Notes under the pieces: generated by a model | What the model was told of the DNA's origin: nothing | Databases searched by the model: none | The model's input: only the letters and a program-made list of their open reading frames with translations | Program-made: the position numbers and the translations under genes | From: a bacterium UBA1790 | GTDB taxonomy: Bacteria > Bacteroidota > Bacteroidia > Bacteroidales > Muribaculaceae | Length of the DNA: 5,525 bases | Reading direction: 5' to 3' | Assembly: GCA_002314465.1 (NCBI GenBank) | Contig: DCGA01000176.1 | Location: 1 to 5,525 of the forward strand | In this document: positions 1 to 5,525 of the stretch, piece by piece | Numbering within the stretch: the first letter of the stretch is position 1 | Layout of the letters: every line of letters begins with the position of its first letter

Positions 1-20
1 TATAATGACAAGATAACCAG

Positions 21-845
21 ATGGGTGAATTTATAAAAAAAAGTATTGACTGGGCATTGGCAAAGTATGAGTGGGTAATGGCGCTCATACTCAAGGGACG
101 TCATGTGCAGGTCAACCGCGAGAAGTACATACGCAAACTGGTGGCGCGCTTCTACGGCAAAAAGAGCGCCGAGGAACAAGAGCAACTGGTGAAGCAGGCA
201 ATGGACGGAACCCTGCCCGACATTCTCGACGAGAAACAGCAGAAGAAGGCCTACAGCAGCCTGCGCTGGCGCTACGGTACTATCGTGTTCTTCGTGTCGT
301 TCTTCATGACTACAGTGCCCAACAACGTGTGGGTAATCGTGGCCTCGTGTGCCATCGACCTCTATATATTCCAGTGCATGCAGTTCCGCGCCATGCAGAA
401 GATAATGATGCTTTACGGCCAACCCATAGACCTCAACGACAACATCAGCGGCGGCATCGACACAATCCTTTCGGTCGACCGCTCCGGCGTCATGATAGGC
501 AAATACCCGTTGTTGCAGAAGATGAAATCGGGCCTTGGATTCCTTGCCAAACAGTTGGTGCAGAAGCAAGGGCCCAAGATGATTTCCAAGGTAGTGCGTC
601 CGGTATTCCTTGTGGTGCGCCGCCAGTGCATCAAGTGGTTCTCGATGGTAATTGCCAAGGAAGACGTGGCATTGGCATTTGAGATGCTCATACCCATCAC
701 CTGCGCCTTTATCTCGGGCCTCGTATCGGTAGTCGTGCTCATCCCCATGTGCAACAAACTCCAGAAGAAAATCAAGAGCGGCGACCTCAATCCCGCCCCC
801 CAGGAACCCACCGAGGCAGTAGAAACAATCCCCGCTACAGAGTAA
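21..845 (+). CDS. Hypothetical multi-helix membrane protein, weakly EcsC-like
   Basis: I do not recognise this 274-residue protein with certainty. It starts at an ATG 20 bases into the window and ends in TAA. The first 80 residues are charged and probably helical (many K, E, Q). Two adjacent hydrophobic stretches at about 86-98 and 101-118 form a membrane hairpin. A basic amphipathic region (about 160-210) follows, then another membrane helix at about 221-243 and a polar Pro/Glu-rich tail. The helix running into a Q-x-x-x-M-x-x-I-x-x-x-YG pattern (about 121-133) and the late Ala/Gly-rich membrane segment recall EcsC-type membrane proteins. This is resemblance by eye, not a family assignment. 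No signal peptide or catalytic motif is visible. Its promoter and upstream neighbour lie outside the window. It converges on the small gene to its right with 31 bases between the stops. That it is a real gene is fairly sure; the function is unknown. Confidence 0.8.
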   Translation: MGEFIKKSIDWALAKYEWVMALILKGRHVQVNREKYIRKLVARFYGKKSAEEQEQLVKQAMDGTLPDILDEKQQKKAYSSLRWRYGTIVFFVSFFMTTVPNNVWVIVASCAIDLYIFQCMQFRAMQKIMMLYGQPIDLNDNISGGIDTILSVDRSGVMIGKYPLLQKMKSGLGFLAKQLVQKQGPKMISKVVRPVFLVVRRQCIKWFSMVIAKEDVALAFEMLIPITCAFISGLVSVVVLIPMCNKLQKKIKSGDLNPAPQEPTEAVETIPATE

Positions 846-876
846 GACGTGCAGTGTTTTGCCCTTTTTAGATAGA

Positions 877-1182
877 TTAATGCGAGGGGGTGGTGTGATG
901 CAGGTGGCGGCGGTAGTGGAGTAGGATTTGGGTTGAGAACTGCGTGGGGTCGTTGATGAGGAGGATTTCGTGCCACAAGTCGGTGGCGATGAAGAAGTCC
1001 TCGCCTCGCAGGTTGTAGCGCTGCACGATGTTGCGGTTAATCCATTCAGTAAGTCCGTTGTGAAATGCGTATTGCAGTTCAAATTCATGTGTCTCCATGA
1101 TTGTTTTTTTGTCGACTTCGGAGAGTGTCTCGTCGATGATTGCAAAGCACTCTTGCAGTGTGCGTGGTGTGTTGTTTTCCAT
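877..1182 (-). CDS. Small DUF6794-like protein of unknown function
   Basis: This gene encodes a 101-residue soluble protein, read from an ATG at 1182-1180 to a TAA at 879-877. The N-terminal third (about 7-30: TLQECFAIIDETLSEVDKK) resembles the opening of DUF6794 proteins, where a 'leecl..ld..ls..dk' helix is followed by a His-containing 'H.gL..WIRN' segment. Here the second part reads HNGLTEWINRN at about 41-51. The C-terminal part (NDPTQFSTQILLHYRRHL, about 77-94) resembles the family's 'pddmS..Il..yhrhL' ending. DUF6794 proteins have no known activity. There is no signal peptide or membrane helix, so it is probably cytoplasmic. The start is supported by a TAACTTTG box 27 bases upstream. 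The coding side is rich in His near the C-terminus. The family match is from memory of the pattern and should be treated as moderate. Confidence 0.72.
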   Translation of the reverse strand: MENNTPRTLQECFAIIDETLSEVDKKTIMETHEFELQYAFHNGLTEWINRNIVQRYNLRGEDFFIATDLWHEILLINDPTQFSTQILLHYRRHLHHTTPSH

Positions 1183-1208
1183 AATCGTGTGTTTTTATTA
1201 GTGTGGTG

Positions 1209-1216
1209 CAAAGTTA
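1209..1216 (-). promoter_or_regulatory. Bacteroidetes -7 box (TAACTTTG) for the DUF6794-like gene
   Basis: On the minus strand this reads TAACTTTG, a match to the Bacteroidetes TAnnTTTG element. It would place the transcript start near 1203, giving a leader of about 20 bases before the ATG at 1182. No -33 TTG is seen at the usual 19-21 base spacing; the nearest TTG (1245-1243) is 26 bases away, so this promoter may be weak or activator dependent. Confidence 0.6.
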
Positions 1217-1228
1217 CACCTGAGGTGT
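1216..1228. promoter_or_regulatory. Possible operator palindrome in promoter spacer
   Basis: ACACCTGAGGTGT is a perfect palindrome with 6-base arms around one central base. It abuts the -7 box of the DUF6794-like gene, between it and where a -33 element would sit. That placement would suit a dimeric DNA-binding protein. A short palindrome can also occur by chance, and no second copy was seen in the window. Confidence 0.3.
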
Positions 1229-1297
1229 GCGCGAAATGGGCACAACTACCTTAACTAAACAAAAATGTACCACCGCCGCACAGGCACACGATACTAC

Positions 1298-1323
1298 ACC
1301 CCAAGGCATTAGCACCTTGAGGT
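1298..1323 (-). terminator. Hairpin downstream of the exonuclease gene, possible terminator
   Basis: The sequence forms 9-base arms (1298-1306 and 1315-1323) around an 8-base loop, starting about 20 bases past the exonuclease stop. In the minus-strand transcript the one non-Watson-Crick position becomes a U-G pair, so the stem is fully paired there, whereas the plus-strand copy has a C/A mismatch. A T-rich stretch on the minus strand (1265-1261) comes only about 33 bases later. This is therefore not a textbook intrinsic terminator, though a 3'-end role is reasonable. Confidence 0.42.
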
Positions 1324-1342
1324 AACCGTTAAACCCTAAACC

Positions 1343-2035
1343 TTACTTGGGTTCCCAGTAGCAGCGTTTGGGCGAAACGATAGCGCCTTCTTCCTTGAGT
1401 TGCTTCATAGCCTTGTCAACTTCCTTGCGGTCGAGTCCGCTCAGTTCGGCTACCTTCCCGGCGTTGAGAGGAGTGCCGGCCTGCTTCATTGTTTCCAGAA
1501 CTTTGTCTTTAGCTTCCATGTAATAGGGGTCGTTATTGTGGTTAAACAGTTTGAGTGCTATTGCTGCGCACGCTTCGGCATCGGCGAGCGCGTGGTGGTG
1601 GTTGGCAAGATGGTATCCGCATCGCTCGGCAATGATGTCGAGGTTGTGGTGTCCGCACGGCCACACCCGTTTAGACTTTTGCAAAGTGCACAGGAAGGTG
1701 TAGTCGGGATAATCCATCTGATAGCATCGGAACACCGCCTTGAGGCAGTTCTCGTCAAAGGCCTTGTTGTGTGCCACGAGGGGCATACCCTCGATTAACG
1801 GCTCCACCTGTTTCCATACCTCGGGAAATACCGGTGCATTGCGGGTGTCGTCGATGGTGATGCCGTGCACTTGCTGGCACCAGAAGGTGTAATACTCGGG
1901 CTCGGGCTTAATGAGAGAGTAAAACGAGTCGGCAACCACACCATTGCGCACCACGACGATGCCCACCGAGCACACGCTGGTACGCTCGTTGTTGGCTGTT
2001 TCGAAGTCTATCGCTGCAAATGTGTCTAATGCCAT
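1343..2035 (-). CDS. DEDDh 3'-5' exonuclease (DnaQ/DNA polymerase III epsilon-like) with winged-helix-like C-terminus
   Basis: This 230-residue cytoplasmic protein should remove nucleotides from DNA (or RNA) 3' ends with two metal ions. The exonuclease fold spans about 5-165. ExoI is AIDFET with D10 and E12, ExoII holds D94 in AHNKAFDEN, and ExoIII is the HxAxxD motif with H147 and D152, so the DEDDh catalytic set is complete. Residues about 172-230 form a separate Lys/Glu-rich domain ([20 protein letters not shown] and on) that looks like a small winged helix and may bind nucleic acid. The frame also has an ATG at 2074, but the -7 box at 2064-2071 lies downstream of it. The ATG at 2035 directly precedes the conserved fold, so I chose it. 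The protein is shorter and differently built than the polymerase-bound epsilon subunit of E. coli, so a repair or RNA-processing role is as likely as replication proofreading. Confidence 0.92.
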   Translation of the reverse strand: MALDTFAAIDFETANNERTSVCSVGIVVVRNGVVADSFYSLIKPEPEYYTFWCQQVHGITIDDTRNAPVFPEVWKQVEPLIEGMPLVAHNKAFDENCLKAVFRCYQMDYPDYTFLCTLQKSKRVWPCGHHNLDIIAERCGYHLANHHHALADAEACAAIALKLFNHNNDPYYMEAKDKVLETMKQAGTPLNAGKVAELSGLDRKEVDKAMKQLKEEGAIVSPKRCYWEPK

Positions 2036-2063
2036 GCGTTGTTCAACAAATGTATTGTAGATG

Positions 2064-2094
2064 CAAATGTACAAAAATAGTTTGGTAACGGCAA
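2064..2094 (-). promoter_or_regulatory. Bacteroidetes-type promoter of the exonuclease gene
   Basis: On the minus strand a TTG (2094-2092) is followed after exactly 20 bases by TACATTTG (2071-2064). This fits the Bacteroidetes sigma-ABfr arrangement of a -33 TTG and a -7 TAnnTTTG. The start point would fall near 2058, leaving a leader of about 23 bases to the ATG at 2035. It is the only promoter here with both elements at good spacing. Confidence 0.72.
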
Positions 2095-2170
2095 GAGTGT
2101 TGCAGATGTGTTAAAGGGGATATTGTTCTTTTTTTGTTGAGCCGATGGTATCCGTTAGCAAAATATTCAT

Positions 2171-2178
2171 TACCTTTG
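2171..2178 (+). promoter_or_regulatory. Bacteroidetes -7 box (TACCTTTG) for the AraC-type regulator
   Basis: TACCTTTG matches TAnnTTTG and would start transcription near 2184. No -33 TTG lies at standard spacing; the nearest, at 2137-2139, is 31 bases upstream. It is back to back with the exonuclease promoter. The rest of the divergent region 2036-2219 holds only AT-rich sequence, including a seven-T run at 2129-2135. The short distance to the ATGs at 2188 and 2195 bears on the choice of start for the regulator. Confidence 0.55.
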
Positions 2179-2219
2179 TGGACGAATATGGAACATGAAG
2201 TTTTTTCTCGCTCTACCAT

Positions 2220-3302
2220 TTGCAGTTAGGCATTTTGGTTTTCATGATAGGCCTTATCGGGTCGCTTATCTTGTCGCGTGTCTTCGTAACAAAGCGAATG
2301 CGTGCTTATGAGCAATCGCGCTGGCTCCTGGTAACCGCTTTGCTTATTATCTCGGCACAGGTTGCTGTGCAGCTGGCATTCGGCATCCGCGCTAACAATG
2401 ACAATGCTGGAGCGTTGGTAAACGTCCTGTTCTATGCCCCGGCTGCGTTTTGCATTACCCTTGCTATGCTCAATCTTGAGTGTGACTCCCGTCGGCACAA
2501 GCGAACCATGGCGGTATTTGTGATAGCATGTATTGTAATTGCCGTTTTGTTTGCTGTGGGTTGGTTTATTTACCATAGCCTCGATATGCAGTGGCTCACC
2601 TATGTCATCATTGCGATTTTTGCAATAACCCTTGGTGGCTTTGTGTGGGTACCGTTCAAGGAGATGCGCCGCCTGCGCTCGCGCATCAATGCCGATGCAG
2701 GTAACCCCCAGATTGCTTATTCGATGTACACCCGTGTAGGTTCGGCTCTGTTCCACGGCATGGCATGCTTGCTACCCTTTGCGCTGCTTATTCGTCCGGT
2801 TGTCGTGGTTGTGGCGATTCTCATTGCTATTTCGTTGTTTGTATATATCGTCAGTTTCATTGCTTTCGGTTTTAGCATACACACGCTCGAGGATATCGCC
2901 GACTATATAGAGAACGGCGAAAAGCAAGAAGTAACAGACCTTACCAGCGACCAAATGCAGAAGGTGAGTGAGGCACTTGATGCGTGGGTTGCCGACAGCG
3001 GATACTGCGACTGCGACATGACGCTTACCATGCTTGCCAAGCAGATAAAGATACCCCGCAACGACATCTCACAGTATATCCAAGATCAGCATGACTGTAA
3101 CTTCCGCATCTGGCTGTCGAGGATTCGCTTCGACGCTGCCAAGAAGATGCTGCTCGACCATCCCGAGTTCAGCAACGATGCAATAGCACTGTCGTGCGGA
3201 TTTGGCTCTCGAGCCCAACTCTACAACCTGTTCCGCAAGAACACCGGCAAGTCGCCCCGCGAGTGGGTCGAAGAACACCTTGCCAAGAAACACCAAAGAT
3301 AA
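2220..3302 (+). CDS. Membrane-anchored AraC-family transcriptional regulator
   Basis: This is a 360-residue protein if read from the TTG at 2220. About seven hydrophobic helices occupy roughly residues 2-20, 35-55, 63-85, 96-118, 125-145, 176-192 and 194-220. An acidic linker (about 222-250) follows, then an AraC-type DNA-binding domain at about 255-355. Its first helix-turn-helix covers about 266-290 (LTMLAKQIKIPRNDISQYI) and its second about 318-340. The second shows the family's A-x-x-CGF-x-S-x-x-x-F-like signature as ALSCGFGSRAQLYNLFRK, followed by TGKSPREW. It would bind DNA at the inner membrane and could respond to a membrane or periplasmic signal. The glycosidase operon directly downstream is a reasonable target, by position only. 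The start is uncertain. The first in-frame ATG is at 2244, which would cut into helix 1. A better-placed ATG at 2195 is one frame off, separated by a six-T run (2201-2206). Confidence 0.9.
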   Translation: MQLGILVFMIGLIGSLILSRVFVTKRMRAYEQSRWLLVTALLIISAQVAVQLAFGIRANNDNAGALVNVLFYAPAAFCITLAMLNLECDSRRHKRTMAVFVIACIVIAVLFAVGWFIYHSLDMQWLTYVIIAIFAITLGGFVWVPFKEMRRLRSRINADAGNPQIAYSMYTRVGSALFHGMACLLPFALLIRPVVVVVAILIAISLFVYIVSFIAFGFSIHTLEDIADYIENGEKQEVTDLTSDQMQKVSEALDAWVADSGYCDCDMTLTMLAKQIKIPRNDISQYIQDQHDCNFRIWLSRIRFDAAKKMLLDHPEFSNDAIALSCGFGSRAQLYNLFRKNTGKSPREWVEEHLAKKHQR

Positions 3303-3337
3303 ATTCCCGTATCACATGCACTGCAACAGCACCATGC

Positions 3338-3361
3338 CGACACCCCTCACGGGGAGTGTCG
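3338..3361 (+). terminator. Stem-loop after the regulator gene, likely terminator
   Basis: CGACACCCC (3338-3346) pairs with GGGG-A-GTGTCG (3352-3361), giving nine base pairs with one bulged A (3355) and a five-base loop. It begins 36 bases after the regulator stop. A T-rich stretch (3378-3384) follows about 16 bases beyond the stem rather than directly, so termination may be incomplete or Rho assisted. It separates the regulator from the separately promoted glycosidase operon. Confidence 0.5.
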
Positions 3362-3418
3362 TGGGCGATTGTGTGCGTTTTATTGGAGATTTAGTGGGTG
3401 GTAATGGGCGAAAATTAC

Positions 3419-3426
3419 TATATTTG
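3419..3426 (+). promoter_or_regulatory. Bacteroidetes -7 box (TATATTTG) for the glycosidase operon
   Basis: TATATTTG is a good TAnnTTTG match. It predicts a start near 3432 and a short leader of about 16 bases before the fucosidase ATG at 3448. A -33 TTG at 19-21 bases is missing; the nearest TTG (3383-3385) is 33 bases upstream. That suits an operon needing an activator such as the adjacent AraC-type protein, though this is inference. Confidence 0.6.
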
Positions 3427-3447
3427 TGCATTAATCCGCAAGTGGCT

Positions 3448-4824
3448 ATGAAAAATCGGGTAATCGCAGTATTTATTCTTATATTCTCGGCGTGCCTATC
3501 GCTGGGCGCGCAGAGTTTTGTGCATGAGCAGTCAAAGACCTGGATAAGACCCACCGATGAGCGTGTGCTCGACAAACTCTCGCAGTGGCAAGACCTCAAG
3601 TTCGGTATAATACTGCACTGGGGACTCTATTCGGTGCCTGGAATATGCGAGTCGTGGACCATTACCAGCGAGGACTGGATTACGCCCGATACCACCCGCA
3701 CCTACGAGGAATACAAGCAGTGGTACTGGGGGCTGATAAAGGACTTCAAGCCTAACCGCTTCGACCCTGCTCAATGGGCTCGCGTCGCTAAGGCTGCCGG
3801 GATGAAATATGTGATATTCACCACAAAGCACCATGACGGTTTCTGCCTGTGGGATACCCGTACCACCGATTTCTCGGTTGCCCACAGCGGTTTTGCCGGT
3901 AATCTACGGGTCGATGTTACCCGTTGGGTGATGGATGCATTCCGCAACGAGGGCATCATGCAGGGCATGTATTTCTCCAAGCCCGACTGGCACAGCAACG
4001 ACTACTGGTGGACGGCGAAGGCAACCCCAAATCGCCTCCACAACTACAAGATTGCCGATTATCCCGAGCGCTGGCAGCGCTACAAGAACTACGTATATGA
4101 CCAGATAGACGAACTGATGACCGGATACGGCAACGTGGATATCCTGTGGCTCGACGGCGGCTGGTGCACCGCGCCGCGCGAGGATATAGGCCTCGACAGC
4201 ATCGTTGACAATGCGCGCGGCAAGCAGCCCGGACTCATCGTGGTGGAGCGCGCATGCCCCGGTAAGCACGAGAATTACCAGACTCCCGAGCAGCGCATCC
4301 CCGACCATCAGATTACCACCCCGTGGGAGAGTTGCATCACGCTCACCTACGACTGGGGATGGACTCCCCGCCCCGTGTTCAAGACGCCCGCTACGGTCAT
4401 CGCGATGCTTAGCGAGATTGTTGCCAAGGGCGGGAGCCTCGTACTGGGCGTGGGCCCCACCCCCGAGGGTCTTATCGAGGACAAGGCCGTGGAAATACTT
4501 GAGGAGATAGGCCGCTGGACCAGTGCCAACGGCGAGGCGATATACTCAACCATTCCCACACCAGTCTATCGTAACGAGGAGGGCAACGTTTGGTTCACGG
4601 CAAGCAAAGACGGGAAGACTGTTTACGCCATTATCCCATGCAAGGACGGAACAGAGTTTCCGTCGACAGTGTCGTGGGCCGGCAATATCCCGCGCAAGGG
4701 TTCTAAGGTTGTGATGCTCGACGGCGGCAAGTCGCTCAAGTGGAACACCGTGAACGGCATCACTACGGTTGCCCTACCCCATAACGCCGGTAACGGCATC
4801 GCACTTAAAATCACTGTAAAATGA
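3448..4824 (+). CDS. Secreted GH29 alpha-L-fucosidase
   Basis: This 458-residue enzyme should hydrolyse terminal alpha-linked L-fucose from glycans with retention of configuration. Residues 1-21 form a signal peptide (KNR, hydrophobic core, cut probably after LGA); C16 gives only a poor lipobox, so periplasmic is more likely than lipoprotein. The catalytic barrel spans about 30-360. It shows KFGIILHWGLYSVP (51-64), the family block TTKHHDGFCLWDT (125-137) and VDILWLDGG (230-238), in which D236 is the expected nucleophile. PWESC with E294 is a candidate acid/base position; the GH29 acid/base residue varies in place, so this is less sure. YDWGW (301-305) and GGSLVLGVGPTPEG (328-341) are also typical. 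Residues about 365-458 form a C-terminal beta domain. The frame stays open upstream into the regulator gene, but the ATG at 3448 precedes the signal peptide and follows the -7 box. The stop overlaps the next start. Linkage specificity and GH29 subfamily cannot be read from sequence alone. Confidence 0.95.
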   Translation: MKNRVIAVFILIFSACLSLGAQSFVHEQSKTWIRPTDERVLDKLSQWQDLKFGIILHWGLYSVPGICESWTITSEDWITPDTTRTYEEYKQWYWGLIKDFKPNRFDPAQWARVAKAAGMKYVIFTTKHHDGFCLWDTRTTDFSVAHSGFAGNLRVDVTRWVMDAFRNEGIMQGMYFSKPDWHSNDYWWTAKATPNRLHNYKIADYPERWQRYKNYVYDQIDELMTGYGNVDILWLDGGWCTAPREDIGLDSIVDNARGKQPGLIVVERACPGKHENYQTPEQRIPDHQITTPWESCITLTYDWGWTPRPVFKTPATVIAMLSEIVAKGGSLVLGVGPTPEGLIEDKAVEILEEIGRWTSANGEAIYSTIPTPVYRNEEGNVWFTASKDGKTVYAIIPCKDGTEFPSTVSWAGNIPRKGSKVVMLDGGKSLKWNTVNGITTVALPHNAGNGIALKITVK

Positions 4825-5525
4825 AAAAATCGATTTTCTTGTTAACCATGATGCTGGCGGTACTTGCCGCCCAGGCTATAGATACCCGCTACAAGGACGC
4901 AGCGCTTCCCGTTGACAAGCGCGTGGAGATATTGCTCAGTCAGATGACCTTAGAGGAGAAGGTGGGCCAACTGCAGTGCCCGCTGGGCTGGCCCATGTGG
5001 GAACGCAGGGGTAATGCCGTTGTGCCTTCGGCGATGTTCGTGGAGCGTATGTCATCGCAGCCCATGGGAGCGCTGTGGGCAACGCTGCGTGCCGACCCGT
5101 GGACACAGAAGACGCTTGACAACGGTTTGCACCCGCGCGAGTCGCAGGCGACCATCAACATGCTGCAGCGCTATGCAGTGGAGCATACCCGCCTGGGCAT
5201 ACCCATGTTCATAGCCGAAGAATGTCCGCACGGGCACATGGCTATCGGGACAACGGTTTTCCCCACAGGCATAGGGCAGGCAAGCACGTTTAACCCCGAA
5301 CTCATTGAGCGCATGGGCCGCACCATAGGCGACGAGATAGCGGCACAGGGTGTGCATGTGGCCTACGGTCCGGTGGTGGACCTTGCGCGTGAACCCCGAT
5401 GGAGCCGTGTGGAGGAAACTCTGGGCGAAGATACCTACTTGAGCAGCACACTGGGCGCAGCCTTTGTGCGAGGAATGCAGAGCAGCGGTGTAATAGCCAC
5501 GATGAAGCACTTAGTGGCCTATGGA
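4821..5525 (+). CDS. Secreted GH3 beta-glycosidase, 5' part (cut by window end)
   Basis: An uninterrupted reading frame of 235 codons starts at the ATG overlapping the fucosidase stop (ATGA) and runs off the right edge. Residues 1-19 are a signal peptide (MKKSIFLLTMMLAVLAAQA, cut after AQA). The GH3 N-terminal barrel begins at VDKRVEILLSQMTLEEKVGQ (31-50). RLGIPMFIAEECPHG (124-138), FPTGIGQASTFNPELI (147-162), VVDLAREPRWSRVEETLGED (185-204) and the substrate-binding KH pair in TMKHLVAYG (K229, H230) follow in family order. The catalytic Asp (usually in an SDW-type motif) and the second domain would lie beyond the window, so activity cannot be confirmed. The motifs fit beta-glucosidase or beta-xylosidase-type Bacteroidales enzymes of roughly 700-900 residues. 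The four-base overlap suggests translational coupling and a joint role with the fucosidase on one branched, fucosylated glycan. Confidence 0.93.
   Translation, partial: MKKSIFLLTMMLAVLAAQAIDTRYKDAALPVDKRVEILLSQMTLEEKVGQLQCPLGWPMWERRGNAVVPSAMFVERMSSQPMGALWATLRADPWTQKTLDNGLHPRESQATINMLQRYAVEHTRLGIPMFIAEECPHGHMAIGTTVFPTGIGQASTFNPELIERMGRTIGDEIAAQGVHVAYGPVVDLAREPRWSRVEETLGEDTYLSSTLGAAFVRGMQSSGVIATMKHLVAYG

Noticed and set aside
846..876. A shared terminator between the convergent genes.
   Set aside because: The 31-base gap holds short T runs (856-860 and 865-869) but no convincing stem-loop on either strand.
413..976. A 187-codon minus-strand open frame across the end of the membrane protein gene and the DUF6794-like gene.
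   Set aside because: It overlaps two better-supported genes, has a Pro/His-rich low-quality start and shows no recognisable domain.
2036..2074. A 13-codon N-terminal extension of the exonuclease from the ATG at 2074.
   Set aside because: That ATG lies upstream of the -7 box at 2064-2071, so it would not be in the transcript. The conserved fold begins right after the ATG at 2035.
3202..3447. The fucosidase frame stays open for 82 codons upstream, overlapping the end of the regulator gene.
   Set aside because: The extension overlaps the well-supported AraC domain, is low-complexity out-of-frame sequence and would bury the signal peptide. The -7 box at 3419-3426 lies within it, so the ATG at 3448 is the start.
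3904..4308. A 134-codon minus-strand frame inside the fucosidase gene.
   Set aside because: It is an antisense shadow of a GC-rich coding region whose plus-strand product has clear GH29 motifs.
5052..5510. A 152-codon minus-strand frame at the right end.
   Set aside because: The opposite strand encodes an uninterrupted GH3 N-terminal domain with a signal peptide and conserved motifs, so this is a shadow.

Overview
The window looks like a chromosomal segment of a Bacteroidales gut bacterium (Bacteroides, Prevotella or Muribaculaceae type). Four transcription starts can be proposed from the TAnnTTTG -7 box typical of Bacteroidetes. Shine-Dalgarno sequences are absent. The gene content fits too: a membrane-anchored AraC-type regulator followed by secreted GH29 and GH3 glycosidases. 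The genus cannot be fixed from this sequence.

Layout. A plus-strand gene (21-845) encodes an unrecognised multi-helix membrane protein. It converges on a small minus-strand gene (877-1182) for a DUF6794-like protein, which has its own promoter and a palindrome in the promoter spacer. Next is a minus-strand DEDDh 3'-5' exonuclease with a C-terminal winged-helix-like tail (1343-2035). Its promoter is the best in the window. A divergent intergenic region (2036-2219) separates it from a plus-strand regulator (2220-3302) with about seven membrane helices and an AraC DNA-binding domain. A hairpin ends the regulator unit. A further -7 box then starts a two-gene operon: a secreted GH29 alpha-L-fucosidase (3448-4824) and a secreted GH3 beta-glycosidase (4821 to beyond the window end), overlapping by ATGA.

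How the genes may work together. The right half resembles the start of a small glycan-degradation locus. The fucosidase would remove terminal fucose and the GH3 enzyme would cut beta-linked sugars exposed behind it. The upstream regulator is a plausible local controller, but its target and signal are inferred only from adjacency. No SusC/SusD pair, sulfatase or transporter is in view, so the substrate (host glycan, plant xyloglucan or pectin) stays open. The left half appears to be unrelated housekeeping and hypothetical genes.

Nothing here clearly amounts to a new system. The points most worth checking are the start of the regulator, where a six-T run separates a good ATG from the main frame, the regulator's architecture, and the palindrome in the DUF6794-like gene's promoter. 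I saw no tRNA, rRNA, CRISPR array, insertion sequence or attachment site.
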